From contig JAIWNE010000020.1 in NCBI GenBank assembly GCA_025331445.1, positions 310,001 through 374,000 of the forward strand: a stretch of DNA of 64,000 nucleotides, given 5' to 3'. Source of the DNA: Blakeslea trispora (lineage: Eukaryota > Mucoromycota > Mucoromycetes > Mucorales > Choanephoraceae). The position numbers and the translations under genes were made by a program. Below, piece by piece: positions 51,530 to 63,474 of the stretch. The notes beneath the pieces are model-generated. The model was not told the DNA's origin and did not search any database. It saw nothing but the letters and a program-made list of their open reading frames with translations. The stretch's first letter is position 1. Each line of letters opens with the position of its first letter.

Positions 51530-51630
51530 TTATCGGACCTCAACGGATTTAATATCTGACTTGACGATCCACTGGGACAAGGGCTTAATATAGTAACGAC
51601 TCCAACCAATCGTTGGGATGTCTCTTATAT
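51530..51630 (-). pseudogene. Orphan exon-like segment
   Basis: On the minus strand a good acceptor (tctattccag) precedes an open run reading DIRDIPTIGWSRYYIKPLSQ, then WIVKSDIKSVEVR and a stop. Base composition differs from the AT-rich surroundings. I found no matching upstream exon, so it may be a relic of a lost gene or of a transposon. Confidence 0.3.
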
Positions 51631-54600
51631 CTGGAATAGAAAGAAAAGTTATCTGTGCGCTATAGATAAATAGCCGATTTAAATCGCGATTTATTAAAAA
51701 AAACCTTAATAGAGCAAAAATAAAAAAAAAAATTGCATAGACTCAATTCTAGAGCCTATAACTTAGATCAGCGCCAAGCACAGACAGTCTGTGACCTCAC
51801 TTGAGAAAACAAGAAAAAAAAAAGGGAGAATAAAGAAGAAGGGGAAAACCCCCCCCTTTTGTATCCTTCAAGATGCAGAAAATATCACAGTAAGAAATCC
51901 CTACATACTAAAATCAAGATATTGATTTATTCTGTCATGAACTTCTTTCTTTCTCTTTCTTTTCACATGATGTAGAATCATCCGATTCTTGCTCGACTTT
52001 GTTGGAAAAATCATGCTATTACCTCATTAAGGTATGCTTTCTACATTTCAGGAATGGTGCATACGTTTAAAATAAGAAGGTTTATGACATGGCCTTGCGC
52101 ACATACTCAGATAAATACAATGCTATTTACAAGGCAGCAGTGACACAAATGTTGCACATCGTATAGTAAGGTGGCTGTTGTATCTGTGCTCTTTCTCTCT
52201 CTCTCTGTCCTTTTCTACATGCTGTGTAGCACTGCATCATGTGTGATCTATCAATTTATTGGTATGCCTCCGGGTGAACTTTTATTGCCCTTCGATGCCT
52301 TTTTTGTTTCTTTCTAATCAAGGTTCTTTCTCTTATTTTAGTTCGAAATACAAAAAAAGGAAAGACAGATTGCAGGATAATTGGGTGAGGATGATAGCTT
52401 TAAAGTCTCTTTTTTTTTTTTACTTTATACTTTTTTTGGCTTGATTTGAATTTGATGACTTCAAGACAGAAAAGACAACAAACAAGTAATTTGGTTTGTA
52501 AATTAAGCTTTTTTTTTTTGTATATTAAATCAAGCAATGGGATCGAGGCAACAGTTTCTTTGGTTTTTTTAAGGTTTTCTTATGATAATGAACCTTTTAA
52601 TCACTTCAATACTCTATTATAATATATTGAGTAGAGCAGGATTTGCCTATTTTTGGAAAAGAAAATTGTACAATCCTTGCACCTGTTACCCAAAAATGAA
52701 GGGAATTACCAGGCGGTAATTCGTATTTGCAGCACTTTATTTTATTTTTTTTTAAAGCAAAGCACTTTCAGGGTGGTGAGAGATCGAGTTTTGCTTTATG
52801 TAAACTGTAGAAAGAAAATGGCCCCTTCTTGATGATAAAAAAAAAAAGATATAAAAATAAGAAAGGTTATATGCTTATCTAAAGGGAGAATGGGCCCTTG
52901 AATTCTTTCTCACTTTTAAATAACATGATATTCATTTCCTTGAACAGAAAGGGACAATACTAATCGATTTTTTTAAGCTTTTTTTTTTAAGCTTTTTTTT
53001 TTTATTGCTTCCAGGGATGAACAAAATATTTAATGTTTTTGAAGCCGATGGCTAAGGTTACATGAGGGCACTTTTAAAGAAAGCATGTTGTTGTTAAAAT
53101 AGAGCATTTGTCAACTTAAGTAATTGTCATAACAACAGAATGAATCATGATGGACCAAGCAAAAAAAAAAAAAATATATGCTCAAGTATAAAAGAAAAAG
53201 AATATGTCATATTATGTCAAGATTTTAATCTGCTGCCTTATATCCTGTTTAAAGGCATTTTCCCGCCCCCCCCTCTTTTCTTTTGTTTGTTTCTATTGGA
53301 TATGGTAGTAATCTCATGTTAAGCTTGGTTTTTGATATATCATGTTCCTACTAAATTTAGAGATGATACCTAAAAGCCAGTCTGAAATAATCCCAAACAC
53401 TATTATCTTTATCTCGGAGATAGCCTAGAAGCTAGGCTAACACATTGTACTAACTTCAACAGTGCGACGCAACTTGAGAAAAGCCAATTTAGGAAGCATC
53501 TTGATTTGTGAGTAATTTCCTTCACAGTTACAAATGTCTCGTCAAGTAGGTCTCTATCTGCATGTTGAAACAAAAACATAAAAGCAATCGTTAGGATCTA
53601 TGTCATTCTGGAACCTGAACATACTTTTGCCTTGTTATGTAAAGAGCATTGACCATTTCTCAAAATAAAGATGAATCCCATCGGAGCTTGATGCAGGTCA
53701 ATAATTAAGGAAAACAAATGCTCTAGAATTCAAGAAAAAAAAGAAAACCGCTTCAAGTGCGTGTGTTAAAAAAAAAAGAGAGAGAGAAAAGAAAGAGTTT
53801 TTTTTTTTAAAGGTATAAAGTTCTTGACTCGCATTCCAAAGTGAAACGATTGAATCAAACTGTTTAGAGTTAACTTTGAAGCATTTTTTTTTTTATTTAC
53901 ACTTTGTGTTCAAAAAGGTCAATTTAACCTGTGTGTATGCCTTTTATTATACAACCAATCATATCAATGTTAATAAAAGTTGACAGCTTTTCTTTTTTTT
54001 TTGGCCACATTTATTGCTTATAGCTCTTGCCTTAAAAGAAGTCAAAGCATAAAATAGATAGGATTATATATAAAGAGTTATTTTTGAAAAGAAGGGAAAG
54101 GGGGGAACAGGAAAGAATTGATAGCCCAATTACAATATCGTGATGAATACTATGGAGGCCCATCCAAATAGCATAAGATAGTAGTTGAACATTTGACAAG
54201 GTGGGTGGCTAAATACAAGTTGTAATATGTCCGTCAGTTTAAAGCATGAAAGACAAAACACATTTGTTTATAGCATCGATTTTCGGCATGTCCTTTTGCG
54301 TTCACTCAAAGCAATGATTTGTCTTGCTTGTATGTACGAGATATTGTTTTAAGCTGCTAATGTGTCGCTTATTACATATTTACGATCTCAAACTATCATA
54401 CAAATTACTTACTTTACCCTTCTTCCTAGTTTGGCTTTCATCTCATTAAACAAGTCAATGACCTATAATCTATGATAGGGAAGAGAAAATGGTTTATTTG
54501 TGAAACAAGAGAGTAGCAGTATGTTTGTTTTGTATTTATGAGCAATTAGGATTCAGCTCGATCAAAATAATCTATCGATCAAGTTGTAAAATACAACTGA

Positions 54601-54859
54601 TGTTGAATTAGAATAATGCTTGGTTATTGTAGTAAAACAGATATAAACACAGACATAGAGACACAAAATGTAAAGTTACAGAAATGGGGACCCAGAAGAG
54701 GTGACCCAGTCGAAATTAGAAATGGAAACAAAAGTAAAGGTCCAATAAGGCAGTGGTACAAATAATACTTGATTTGTTCAGTAATAGACATCTCCAACAA
54801 CCAAGCAAGGCAAAAGTAAGAACGCAGAAAATAAGTCTTCTTTGACTCGGTTTACATAG

Positions 54860-55192
54860 CCTAAAGAAGACTCAGCTCTGTTCGCACTATTCATAGCTCC
54901 TAAAAGATCTCATGTTACTAGCCAACTAACGAGGAATAGTACAAGTATGTCTTTATCAACTTCCTCTACCCAGATCCCTATAGGACACACTCCAAGTGTT
55001 AACAGATCAGGCGGCGTAATTGCCCTCAGTCATTCCGACTTCAGTCCCAATACTAGAAAACGAGGGTCGTTCGCGAAAGCGGACTAGATTCCGGTCGACG
55101 AGTCACTTTATGAATGGCTAGAAAATGCAGCATCAGTCCTTGTCCTTGCCCGCATCAAGCTTGAAGTAGAGGTAAAAGCACCAAGAAAATAA
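54860..55192 (+). pseudogene. Open frame with one internal stop, family unknown
   Basis: From 54860 one frame stays open for 75 codons to a TAG at 55085, and then for 34 more codons to a TAA at 55190. It includes MSLSTSSTQIPIGHTPSVN, ALSHSDFSPNTRKRGSF and, after the stop, IPVDESLYEWLENAASVLVL. GC content is visibly higher than in the flanks. It could be a relic of a gene or retroelement Gag-like protein, or a real gene with an intron removing the stop. I recognise no family. Confidence 0.4.
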
Positions 55193-55322
55193 AGGAGAAC
55201 AGAAAGAGAGATGCAGAAAGAACACGTAAAAAAGGACATGTAAAAAAAGTGGATGCATTTGCAATTTTGCAGTTTTGTAGATAGGGATGACACAGTTATT
55301 TCTTTCTTTTTTGTAGATAATA

Positions 55323-55637
55323 GGGGGGGGTTCAGTTCTTCACAAATCCCATCACAAGTTTTTCATCACAAATTGAGCTTAAATTTAGCCAATAAAAGTG
55401 AATGTGATGGAAATCCTAAGTTTGTGGGAGGTTTTTGCATTACGAAATTCGACAATCACCACAAAATTAAAGTTCGGACTTTTAATGGATAGGTTTTTAA
55501 GCAAAAAATATTTGTGAAAGGAATTTGTGATGAAGGAGTTTTAGGGTCACTCATTTCTTAAACGATTTAATTGATTTGATAGGCTCATTTTTAAAACTCA
55601 GTTTGTGCAGATAAACTTGTGAAGAACTGAACCTCCC
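55323..55637. mobile_element. Small TIR element (MITE) with TA duplication
   Basis: A 315-bp element is bounded by TA at 55321-55322 and 55638-55639. The left end reads a run of eight G, then ttcagttcttcacaa. The right end, reverse complemented, reads gggagg and then the same 15 bases. Similarity continues inward, imperfectly, for about 60 bp (cacaaattgagc against cacaaactgag). There is no transposase. TA target duplication fits Tc1/mariner-type mobilisation. The left G-run is two bases longer, probably homopolymer slippage. Confidence 0.85.
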
Positions 55638-57233
55638 TAATGTTTCTTTTTTTGCTGCAATTGTAGGCACATGCAGAGCGTAGAGATTTAGGATATGTAC
55701 AATAATCAAGTTTGATGACATCACTAACAAAGATGATTAATTTCTTACTTACCGCTGATGTTTTCAAGATTGTGAGTTTTTAAGAAGTGGTTTGAATGAC
55801 TTTGATGGAGAAGAAGAGAGAAAAAAAAGGGGAGAAATGGTCATTACACATTATTTAGTTTAAACATGCACTAAAAAACAGTCTGCTAATTAGAGACTGG
55901 CATCTGTATTGTAACTATCTATTTCATCGGCATAAAAAGAGTGCGGGAACTAAAGAATCACCAAAAGCAAGGTGTCAAAAAATAAACAGAGTCAAAGAGA
56001 CCATATGAAGCACTCTTTTATGCAGACACAAGCTTTGTCTTATTATGTTCCTTTCATGACAGATAAACTCCTCTTTAATTTCTTAGTCACACTTTGTTTA
56101 ACAGTGAAAAAAAAAAAGCTTGTTCAGCAGCACTTGAATAACTACAAACAAGTTTTTCAAAGGAACAGATATGGTGTTGTCCAGATACTCATTAAGCTTG
56201 TCCCTTGTTACATCAGAGACACAGTCTTGTTATCTGCCAAAATATCTACAAGTTTTTCTTTGTCATGTATGCATTTTGACTTTGCCTTGTATGATAAATA
56301 TATCTCCCTGTAAGAAACTTGAAGCTTAATATGAAAGGCTTGATTTGAAGATGTTCAGGCGTTTATGATCTTAAGAATAGATTCTCACAGAGTGCCAATC
56401 TTTATTAGATAGTGATAGACCCTGCTTCCTGTACATGAGCTTGCTAAACAAACATATCGAATAATCATTTTTCTCTATAGATGATTTATTATAGCAAGAA
56501 CAGAAAGGGAATGCAAGCTATCTATCCTGACAACTGATCTCTCATGATGTATAGATAGAATTAAAAAAAAAGAGAGAAACTGTATTGAGAAAGCAATTGT
56601 TTCTATTCATTTAGATATGTCAATTTTTTTTTTAAGAAAAAAGAATCACTATGCCACTATTTTATCTTTGTTAATGGGTAGCAGTAATGAAACAAAACTG
56701 ATTGCTTTAAAAGCTAAAGTTTGCATGTGAATGCCTGAAGCACATTCAAATTTATGTTTGCTTCTTAAATGAAGTACATCGAGTCTTCGTATTAGATAAG
56801 GTGTCTAGAAGTTCCACACACCACACAAGTAGAGTAATTTTAGCGCTCAGGTCCTTTTGTTACTTGTTCTATATATAATAAACTAACTGGCTTTTGCCAT
56901 TCGTATGGGGAAAGCAAAATATCATAAGGTAGATTGCCGCAAAATAGAAATGGTTGGATTTGCAACAAGTTGATCTAATTTGTTCTTTCTTTATCATATT
57001 AAAGCTTGTCACAAACAACACGATGTTAGCTGTTGCAGACCAAAGAATAGACAGAGCGGGGAGAAAGAAAGTTTGACTGATGTTGAAAGAAGCATTTGAA
57101 AAGCGGCACACGCGCGCTGGTTCGGTTAACCTTCCAAAATCTTGTTTTTGAATCTCAGCAGGTGTATAAATTGATTGTTCCTTTTTTTCTGTCATGCTTA
57201 ACTTTCATTTGAAGTTATCTATTTTATAGAGAA

Positions 57234-58236
57234 ATGACATCATATATCAAGAAGTCATTAGGGTCAATAGCAGGCTATGGTAACCAAGACCTACTGCCTC
57301 CAAGCGAGTATCTAGCTAGTTCTAATACGGATGATATGGACCAAGACGACTGTACTGGCTGTGCTGATCCTTGTACCGAACACAAAGAATTCCCTTCATA
57401 TCTTCACATTGAAAAAGACTTTCCTATTCTAGGTTCTGTCAAGCCTTACAGCCGTCACATTCTAATTGCTACTGGATTAACAGACTGGCCCAAGCATATT
57501 GATGACGAAGACAATTCACTAGCTCAGGCACTCTTTGGAGCCATTCGTCAAAACAAGCAAACACCATGGAAAAATCTAATCACAAATGCTTCTTTGACAT
57601 CTCAATTTTCTGATGTACCCGAAGGCTGCGATGTTTTGATTTTTCCGGATAACATCATTGTGTCTAATGTCACCAATGCATCCATGGATAGTTTCTTTCA
57701 GCTCTTTGTGGCTGCACCTTTACCTCAACAGCAGTCTGTGGATTGGAATGCCTTGATGCAAGATAGTCGGATTGGCCAAATGAAGATTCAGACCAATCCT
57801 TATAAAAACTTAATGCTACTTTGCTCACATAGAAAAAGAGATAAAAGATGTGGTGTTACAGCTCCCATTCTAGCCCAAGAAATAGATCGTGTGCTGAGAG
57901 AAAAAGATTTGAGTGAGGAAGACGTTTCAGTCATTATGGTTAGCCATATTGGTGGTAAGTCTGTATGCATTGCATCATGTTTATTTTCTTTTTTTTTCTA
58001 ACAAAGATTCATATTGATTTGCATTCAAAGGTCACAAGATTGCAGGAAATGTTATTTGTTACATCAATGAGGGTACTCGAGGCGTTTGGTATGGTAGAGT
58101 AAAAACATGCCACTGCAGATCAATCATTGAAGAAACAATTTTGAATGGAAAAGTTATCAAAGATCTTTATCGAGGAGCTATGGACAGCAGCTTCAACAAC
58201 AAAAAAAAAACGATCCTTTTTGTCTTGGTGAATTAG
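57234..58236 (+). CDS. Apd1-like thioredoxin-fold Fe-S protein (Suc_Fer-like)
   Basis: Two exons, 57234-57954 and 58031-58236, give about 308 residues. The N-terminal part has DDCTGCADPCTEHKEFP followed by HIEKDFPILGSVKPYSRH. The C-terminal thioredoxin-like domain has LMLLCSHRKRDKRCGVTAP and HIGGHKIAGNVICY, ending in GVWYGRV. The Cys pair in CSHRKRDKRC and the His pair in HIGGHKIAGN match the unusual two-Cys, two-His [2Fe-2S] ligand pattern of yeast Apd1/Aim32-type proteins. Such proteins are cytosolic or mitochondrial and linked to redox tolerance; here the location is not evident. The extreme C-terminus is coded through an A11 run (58200-58210), so the last residues depend on that homopolymer being correct. 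Confidence 0.87.
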
Positions 58237-58566
58237 CCAATGTATTTACCATTTATAGCATAATCTTCATCACTCTCGTTTTTCTATCTGTGATCTGTAT
58301 AAAATGCTTATGATCTCTTCTATGTCAGATCTACTGTAAAACAAGTTATATGTATGAAGGAAAGAGAGATGCTTTTATGTCTAATGCTCAACTGTTTTAA
58401 AACCAAATTTTGACAGTCTATGCAATCCATATCCAAAAAAAAAAGAAACTGATTTATACATATAAAGCATTCGCATCAAATTTTGTTTAAACCATTTATA
58501 GACCGTCAAAAACAATTTTCTTTTTTATTTTATTTTTTGAAATAAAGATATCTAAATTTAACAACT
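58237..58566. other. Convergent 3' spacer
   Basis: About 330 bp between the stops of two convergent genes. It is AT-rich with AATAAA-like motifs on both strands, holding both 3' UTRs. No gene seen. Confidence 0.5.
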
Positions 58567-61058
58567 TTAGTAATACTTGAAGTCAGGAACCTTACGCATA
58601 TCATTGTTGACACCAATGTAAGGTACTCTGACATCGACGTTGTTCTTCTGTTGCTTGGACACCAAGCGAATAAAGCCACCATAAAATATGTGATTCTTTT
58701 TGTCTCCAGTTGGAGGAGTCACGGTAATCTTGATTTCTTGAGAATTTCCTGGCGAAATCTTCATAGTTTGCTTTGAGAATGTCAATTTGGCAGGGGCATT
58801 TACTTCTTGATGTCTTAGAGGACTTATATCATCATCTCTAGTTACATCAAGAGATAGACTGACACCAGGATCATTGACAACATCAAATTGAACAATTTCT
58901 TTTCCTCCATTCGTGATTTTGATTGTTTGTGTTCTGTAAGCATTACTAGCAGTATCATTGAAACTAATCTGAGAAGGCGAAACGTGAACACCTTGAGTAA
59001 TGGCATCATACACTTGAATCATACCAGCACTTTGGCGAATAGGATTATCAATCATGGGATACGCTTCAGCTGTATAGGGGCGCGCATAGTTTTGAAGGAC
59101 TTCATTCACGTATTCCACAGATTGTTTCTTCTTACCAACAGCATTCAGATAAAGAGCAATTGAGCCAGCAACAAAAGGTGTTGCCATAGAAGTTCCAGAG
59201 AAAAGGCTGTAAGACCCAAATGAGACAGGAACAGTTGAATTGACATTGTCACCTATGGCAGAGATGCGTGGAACAAGTTCGATACCAGCGTTGGGTCCTG
59301 CGGAAGAGAATTCGGCGATAGATGGTTCGTTAGTGGAAAATGCAATTGTCATCTTCTTGCCAGCTTTAAGCAATTCAACAATATCACTCCCATTGAGATA
59401 TTTGAGAAACACAGTAGGTATTTCGGTGCCATCGTTGTCAGCTGTAGTAACATCTAAAGATTGGCCATAAACAAGCAAACCAATTGCACCTTTTTGAGCA
59501 GCTATACTAGCTCTTCTAGAATTTTTGCAGCCGCCAAATGCAGTGATAACTATCTTTCCTTTGACACTATCTGGAACATCTTCAAGTTCGCAACCAGGGG
59601 ATGATTTGTGGATGCCCTTGTCACCAAGAACAAGCTCGCCTTCCTTTGGAAACTTGGCCACAGTACCAAACATTGGGAATCTCAAATTGACATCCGATGT
59701 CAGATTGATGAAGCCTATTCTGTTTTCTCCTACAGTCATAGCGCCTACAGACAGTGCCTGGGTGTTGTAGGCTGGATCGCCAACGTTAAACAAGTCATAA
59801 GCTCCATTATTTCCAGCAGCATTGACAACTGTTTGAGAAGATTGTAAAGTAGTTAGAGCTTTTACTGAGAGCAGGATACAGATGTGTCACAAGAGACTTA
59901 CAATGAACACCTCCGGCAACAACTTTTTTAACAACTTCAGTAATTGGAGATTCAGTCACGAACCCAAACTTTTTGATGATACTCATACTAATAATATCGA
60001 CACCTGCATCATAAGCCATAAGAATAGCTTTTATAATGATATCAGATTCCGCATTGTTTAGGCAGGTAAACACACGCCAAACACCCGATGTAGCTTCTGG
60101 AGCAACACCATAAAAGTCCTATTGTCAACAGGTAAGTCCATGACTTTGATACCAAAAGATAACAAAACAAAGATAGACAAAGCTTCTATCGTTTGTTCAA
60201 TTCCTTACATCTTCTTTGGAATTACCAGCTATGATACCAGCAATATGTGTACAGTGATCTATGTTCAAGTTAGTCATCTAAAACTGTTTCATCTTACTCT
60301 TTAATCTTACTTGCATAAATAGGTTTATATTTTCCTGTACAGTTCATGTATGGATCATTATCAGGAAGATATGAACCATCTGGTGCCAAATAATCACCAA
60401 CTAGATCGTAGCCAGCAGCTACCTTATAGCCTTTACCAAACCCACCACCTAATGCAGGATGCATATAGTCAATGCCTAAAAAGAAAAAAAGGGAGAAAGT
60501 AAGTAAATGAATTTCATTGTTTTGTAATGCAAACCAATATTCTTTATGCTCACCTGAATCAATGATACCAATGAAGACATCTTTTCCTTTGTATCCAAGC
60601 TCGGAGCGCACTCGGTCAACTTGTGCCAAAGTCTGAGGTATTCTGGTAGGCACTGTTGAGTCTCTCTTTTCCAAAGGGGCTGCTTTGCTCCGATGGTCAG
60701 CCAAATGATATTCTTCCACAGGATAGACAGCCTTGACATCAGACAATTCCAAAATGTGCTTCAAGGCCTCTGTGCCAGAATGACCAACATCAATACTTGC
60801 GGCATTGAAGAGCTTGTGGTTAAACTTGTTTTTAACTTTCACAGTTTTGGAAAGAGTGTTGTGAACAGATTGAGCCATGAAAGTGCTAGGACTGCTACTT
60901 CCCTTTTTGAATTCAACAATATAGCGGCCGGGAATAATGCCTGATTTGATGTTTTTCAACTTGGGGTGTTTTAGATTGACAGCTTCAGCCTCCATAGGAC
61001 TAAAGCTCAAACAGGACCAAAGAACAAGCCCAGAAAGACTAAGGAATGTAGTTTTCAT
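58567..61058 (-). CDS. Secreted subtilisin-like serine protease (S8) with PA insert
   Basis: Minus-strand exons 61058-60554, 60475-60311, 60258-60209, 60118-59902 and 59828-58567 give about 732 residues. A signal peptide (FLSLSGLVLWSCLSF) is followed by an I9-type propeptide (IIPGRYIVEFKKG). Catalytic Asp lies in GIIDSGIDYMHPALGGG (~167), His in NHCTHIAGIIAG (~225), the oxyanion Asn in VNAAGNNG (~319) and Ser in FSGTSMATPFVAG (~525). A PA domain (GKIVITAFGGC ... GAIGLLVYG) sits between Asn and Ser, and an Fn3-like C-terminal domain follows, as in fungal minor extracellular proteases of the Vpr type. The His motif has Cys where HGTH normally has Gly. The intron at 60476-60553 is stopless and sits right after the catalytic Asp motif. 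It should act in the secretory pathway or outside the cell. Confidence 0.9.
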
Positions 61059-63474
61059 GGCTAGTTAAAATGAATGGGATGGAAAGATAAAGAGAGTATT
61101 GTTTAGATTGACATGATAGCTCTTGAGCATCAGACTTGTATATATATGCTTCTAGGTAAATGTGTTTGGAACATAGTACAGGCTCAGCAACATAATTTTG
61201 CCAGACATTAGAAGAAGTAAAAAAAAAAGAGGTTGTATTCTATATATAGGTTAATTTCAACAGAAATAGAAAAAAGCGTATGTATAAGAAAAGTGTCTAT
61301 AAGAATTTGTTGAGCGATGATCTGTCATAAAACTTTTTGCCTTGTTGCGATTTCCAAGTGTAACTAGCAGCAATTGAGAAGAAAAGAGGTGTAATCAGAT
61401 GGTTAGGTTGACATACATATAATGTAGAGTTAAATTAAGAAGAAGAAAAGTGCTCTGCCTCTTACTTGGAACAACCCATCTTTCCTTGTAGCTTCCTTAA
61501 ATAAGAACTATACCGTCTAAAGCAGAAAACCTTATGCGCACAAATAGTTTTTTTTGCCTGGGCTTGAACTCAATCCGAGAAATTTCATTACCTCTTTTGG
61601 AAGTTATATCTGTAAATAAGCTATTGTCAGTTTGGTTTCTTTTTGAATACTTGTCATGCCATTCCTTGGCTATCTCATCATTACCGTGTTATGCAAATAG
61701 CAGCTTATGAAGCGACATATTCTGTGAGCAAAAATAAAGAGGTAAATACAACTGTACTACAGTAGCTTTATTTGAGAATTTGTAGCATCTATAAATAGCA
61801 TTAGATATTCAACACAGGCTTTTCTTTGGTTTTGTATTACAAAGAACGATATTGAAGACATATGAAGTCAGTGACTTCAAGATAGCTTACAACAGTGGCT
61901 TTTCAATTCCTAAAGAACAAAGGGAAATGAGACTTGTTTCTTTATTCCATCATTACTTTTTCTTAAAGATCAAATCTGTATAATGGTGGTGTTCAATGAC
62001 AAATCATTCTGAGTGCTTACATGGATTTGCAATACATCAAAACACTTTTTTTTTTCGTATGAAGAGATTATTGAGTACTTCTTCTGTTGTTCAAAAGCAA
62101 ATAGTCAGTGATGATCTTTTCAGTGCTCTTACCTTGCGAGCTGCCATCAATTCCCTAGTTCTTTCAATCCTTTTCATAGACAGGCTTGTTTGCTCTAGAG
62201 CAAGCAGAAACAAGTAACTTTCTTCAAGTCTTTCACAATTTATTTTAACAAATGTTCTTTTGTCTTTGGCATCTATTTTTCTCTTTTCATTTTTGTGCAG
62301 ACCTAATGTCTTTATAATATGCTCTAAAACAACGAAGAAGCGTACTGAGATTTAAAGCCCAACATGGAAAACAACAGATTTTCTTTAGATGTATGGTCAA
62401 TGGAAGGTCAAACAAGAACAACAAAAACATGCACCTGCTTCACATATCAAAAAGAACAGTCGCATTCATGATTCTCTACCTGCAATTCGTGTCAATTAGG
62501 CAGTCACAAGTAGTTTGATATCCATGCTTTGAAAAAGAAAAGCAAAGCTGGATTGCTACTCTTATTGTTCACGAAAAGCACATGTGCGAAAACAAATCAT
62601 CGTTTTTTCGGATTTATTTTTCAATAAAAATTGAATCAATAGCTGGATCAGATAGACATACGGAAAATGTCCATACATCTGGTAGAAGTTATTTTAAATA
62701 AAATCAATTCTAAAGACTTTAGAAATATTATGTTCATTTGATTTATGTTTAGTGTCGATAACACCTATTGTTGTAATGTGTATTTGTGTTTATTAGCGAA
62801 CAAGTTCAATTCAATACCCGAACCATTAGGCGACAGCTAGTTACTAGCAATATGCTCTTTTGTTTTCGTTACTTCTTGCTTTAAAACCAAGCAATACTTT
62901 TGTTAGCATACTCTACTCTCTTGTCTTTCATCTGCTTATAAAAAGAATGTATTGAATGCTTTTTTTCTCTTTCTTTTATACTATTCAATTCGTCTATAAT
63001 ACTGCAATTGTAGATTTAGAGAAATGTTTCTATATTGATATGGCTCAATTGCAACAGATAGGATAAGCTTTCATTTAGCAAACAATCAATCATTTTATAA
63101 GTAGCGTCATTTCCTTTTTGAAAATGACAAAACAAAAATTTACTGGCCGCATGGTAGTTTTATTGTTTCCAACCGAGAAAGAGATGCCCCCAGCTTCTGT
63201 ACAAATGCATGGCCTGTGCCAATAAGGAAAATGGTTTTGATCAAGGATTTCCAATTTATGGACTTCAAATGTAGTACAGAAACGTGTCTTTAAATTAATT
63301 TTTTTTCTTATATGTAAAAAAAAAAGGTCTAGTTTTTTTTATTCGTTTATTTGTGTATATGATACATACAGAGGGAGAGATAGAGTAAATGCAAAAAAAA
63401 GAGAGAGAGAAAATAATGACAAGGAGGAGGAATAAAATAAAAAGAGAGAAAAAGGGGGAATGTTATATGCCAAT
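61059..63474. other. Intergenic region upstream of the protease gene
   Basis: About 2.4 kb of AT-rich sequence between two minus-strand genes. It holds the protease promoter and leader at the left and the UDP-glucose dehydrogenase 3' UTR at the right (purine/pyrimidine runs near 63300-63460). Small open frames such as 61996-62217 show no recognisable motif. Confidence 0.45.

Larger units (their letters stand above)
50414..57233. other. Large gene-poor region
   Basis: About 6.8 kb with poly-A/T tracts, short C and G runs (near 51847 and 53266) and few coding signals. Recognised inside it: a short open segment with a splice acceptor at 51530-51630 (minus), an open relic with one stop at 54860-55192 (plus), and a 315-bp TIR element at 55323-55637. 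The end holds the promoter of the Apd1-like gene. Confidence 0.5.

Noticed and set aside
51680..51693. 14-bp palindrome taaatcgcgattta
   Set aside because: It is short and isolated with no context that suggests function.
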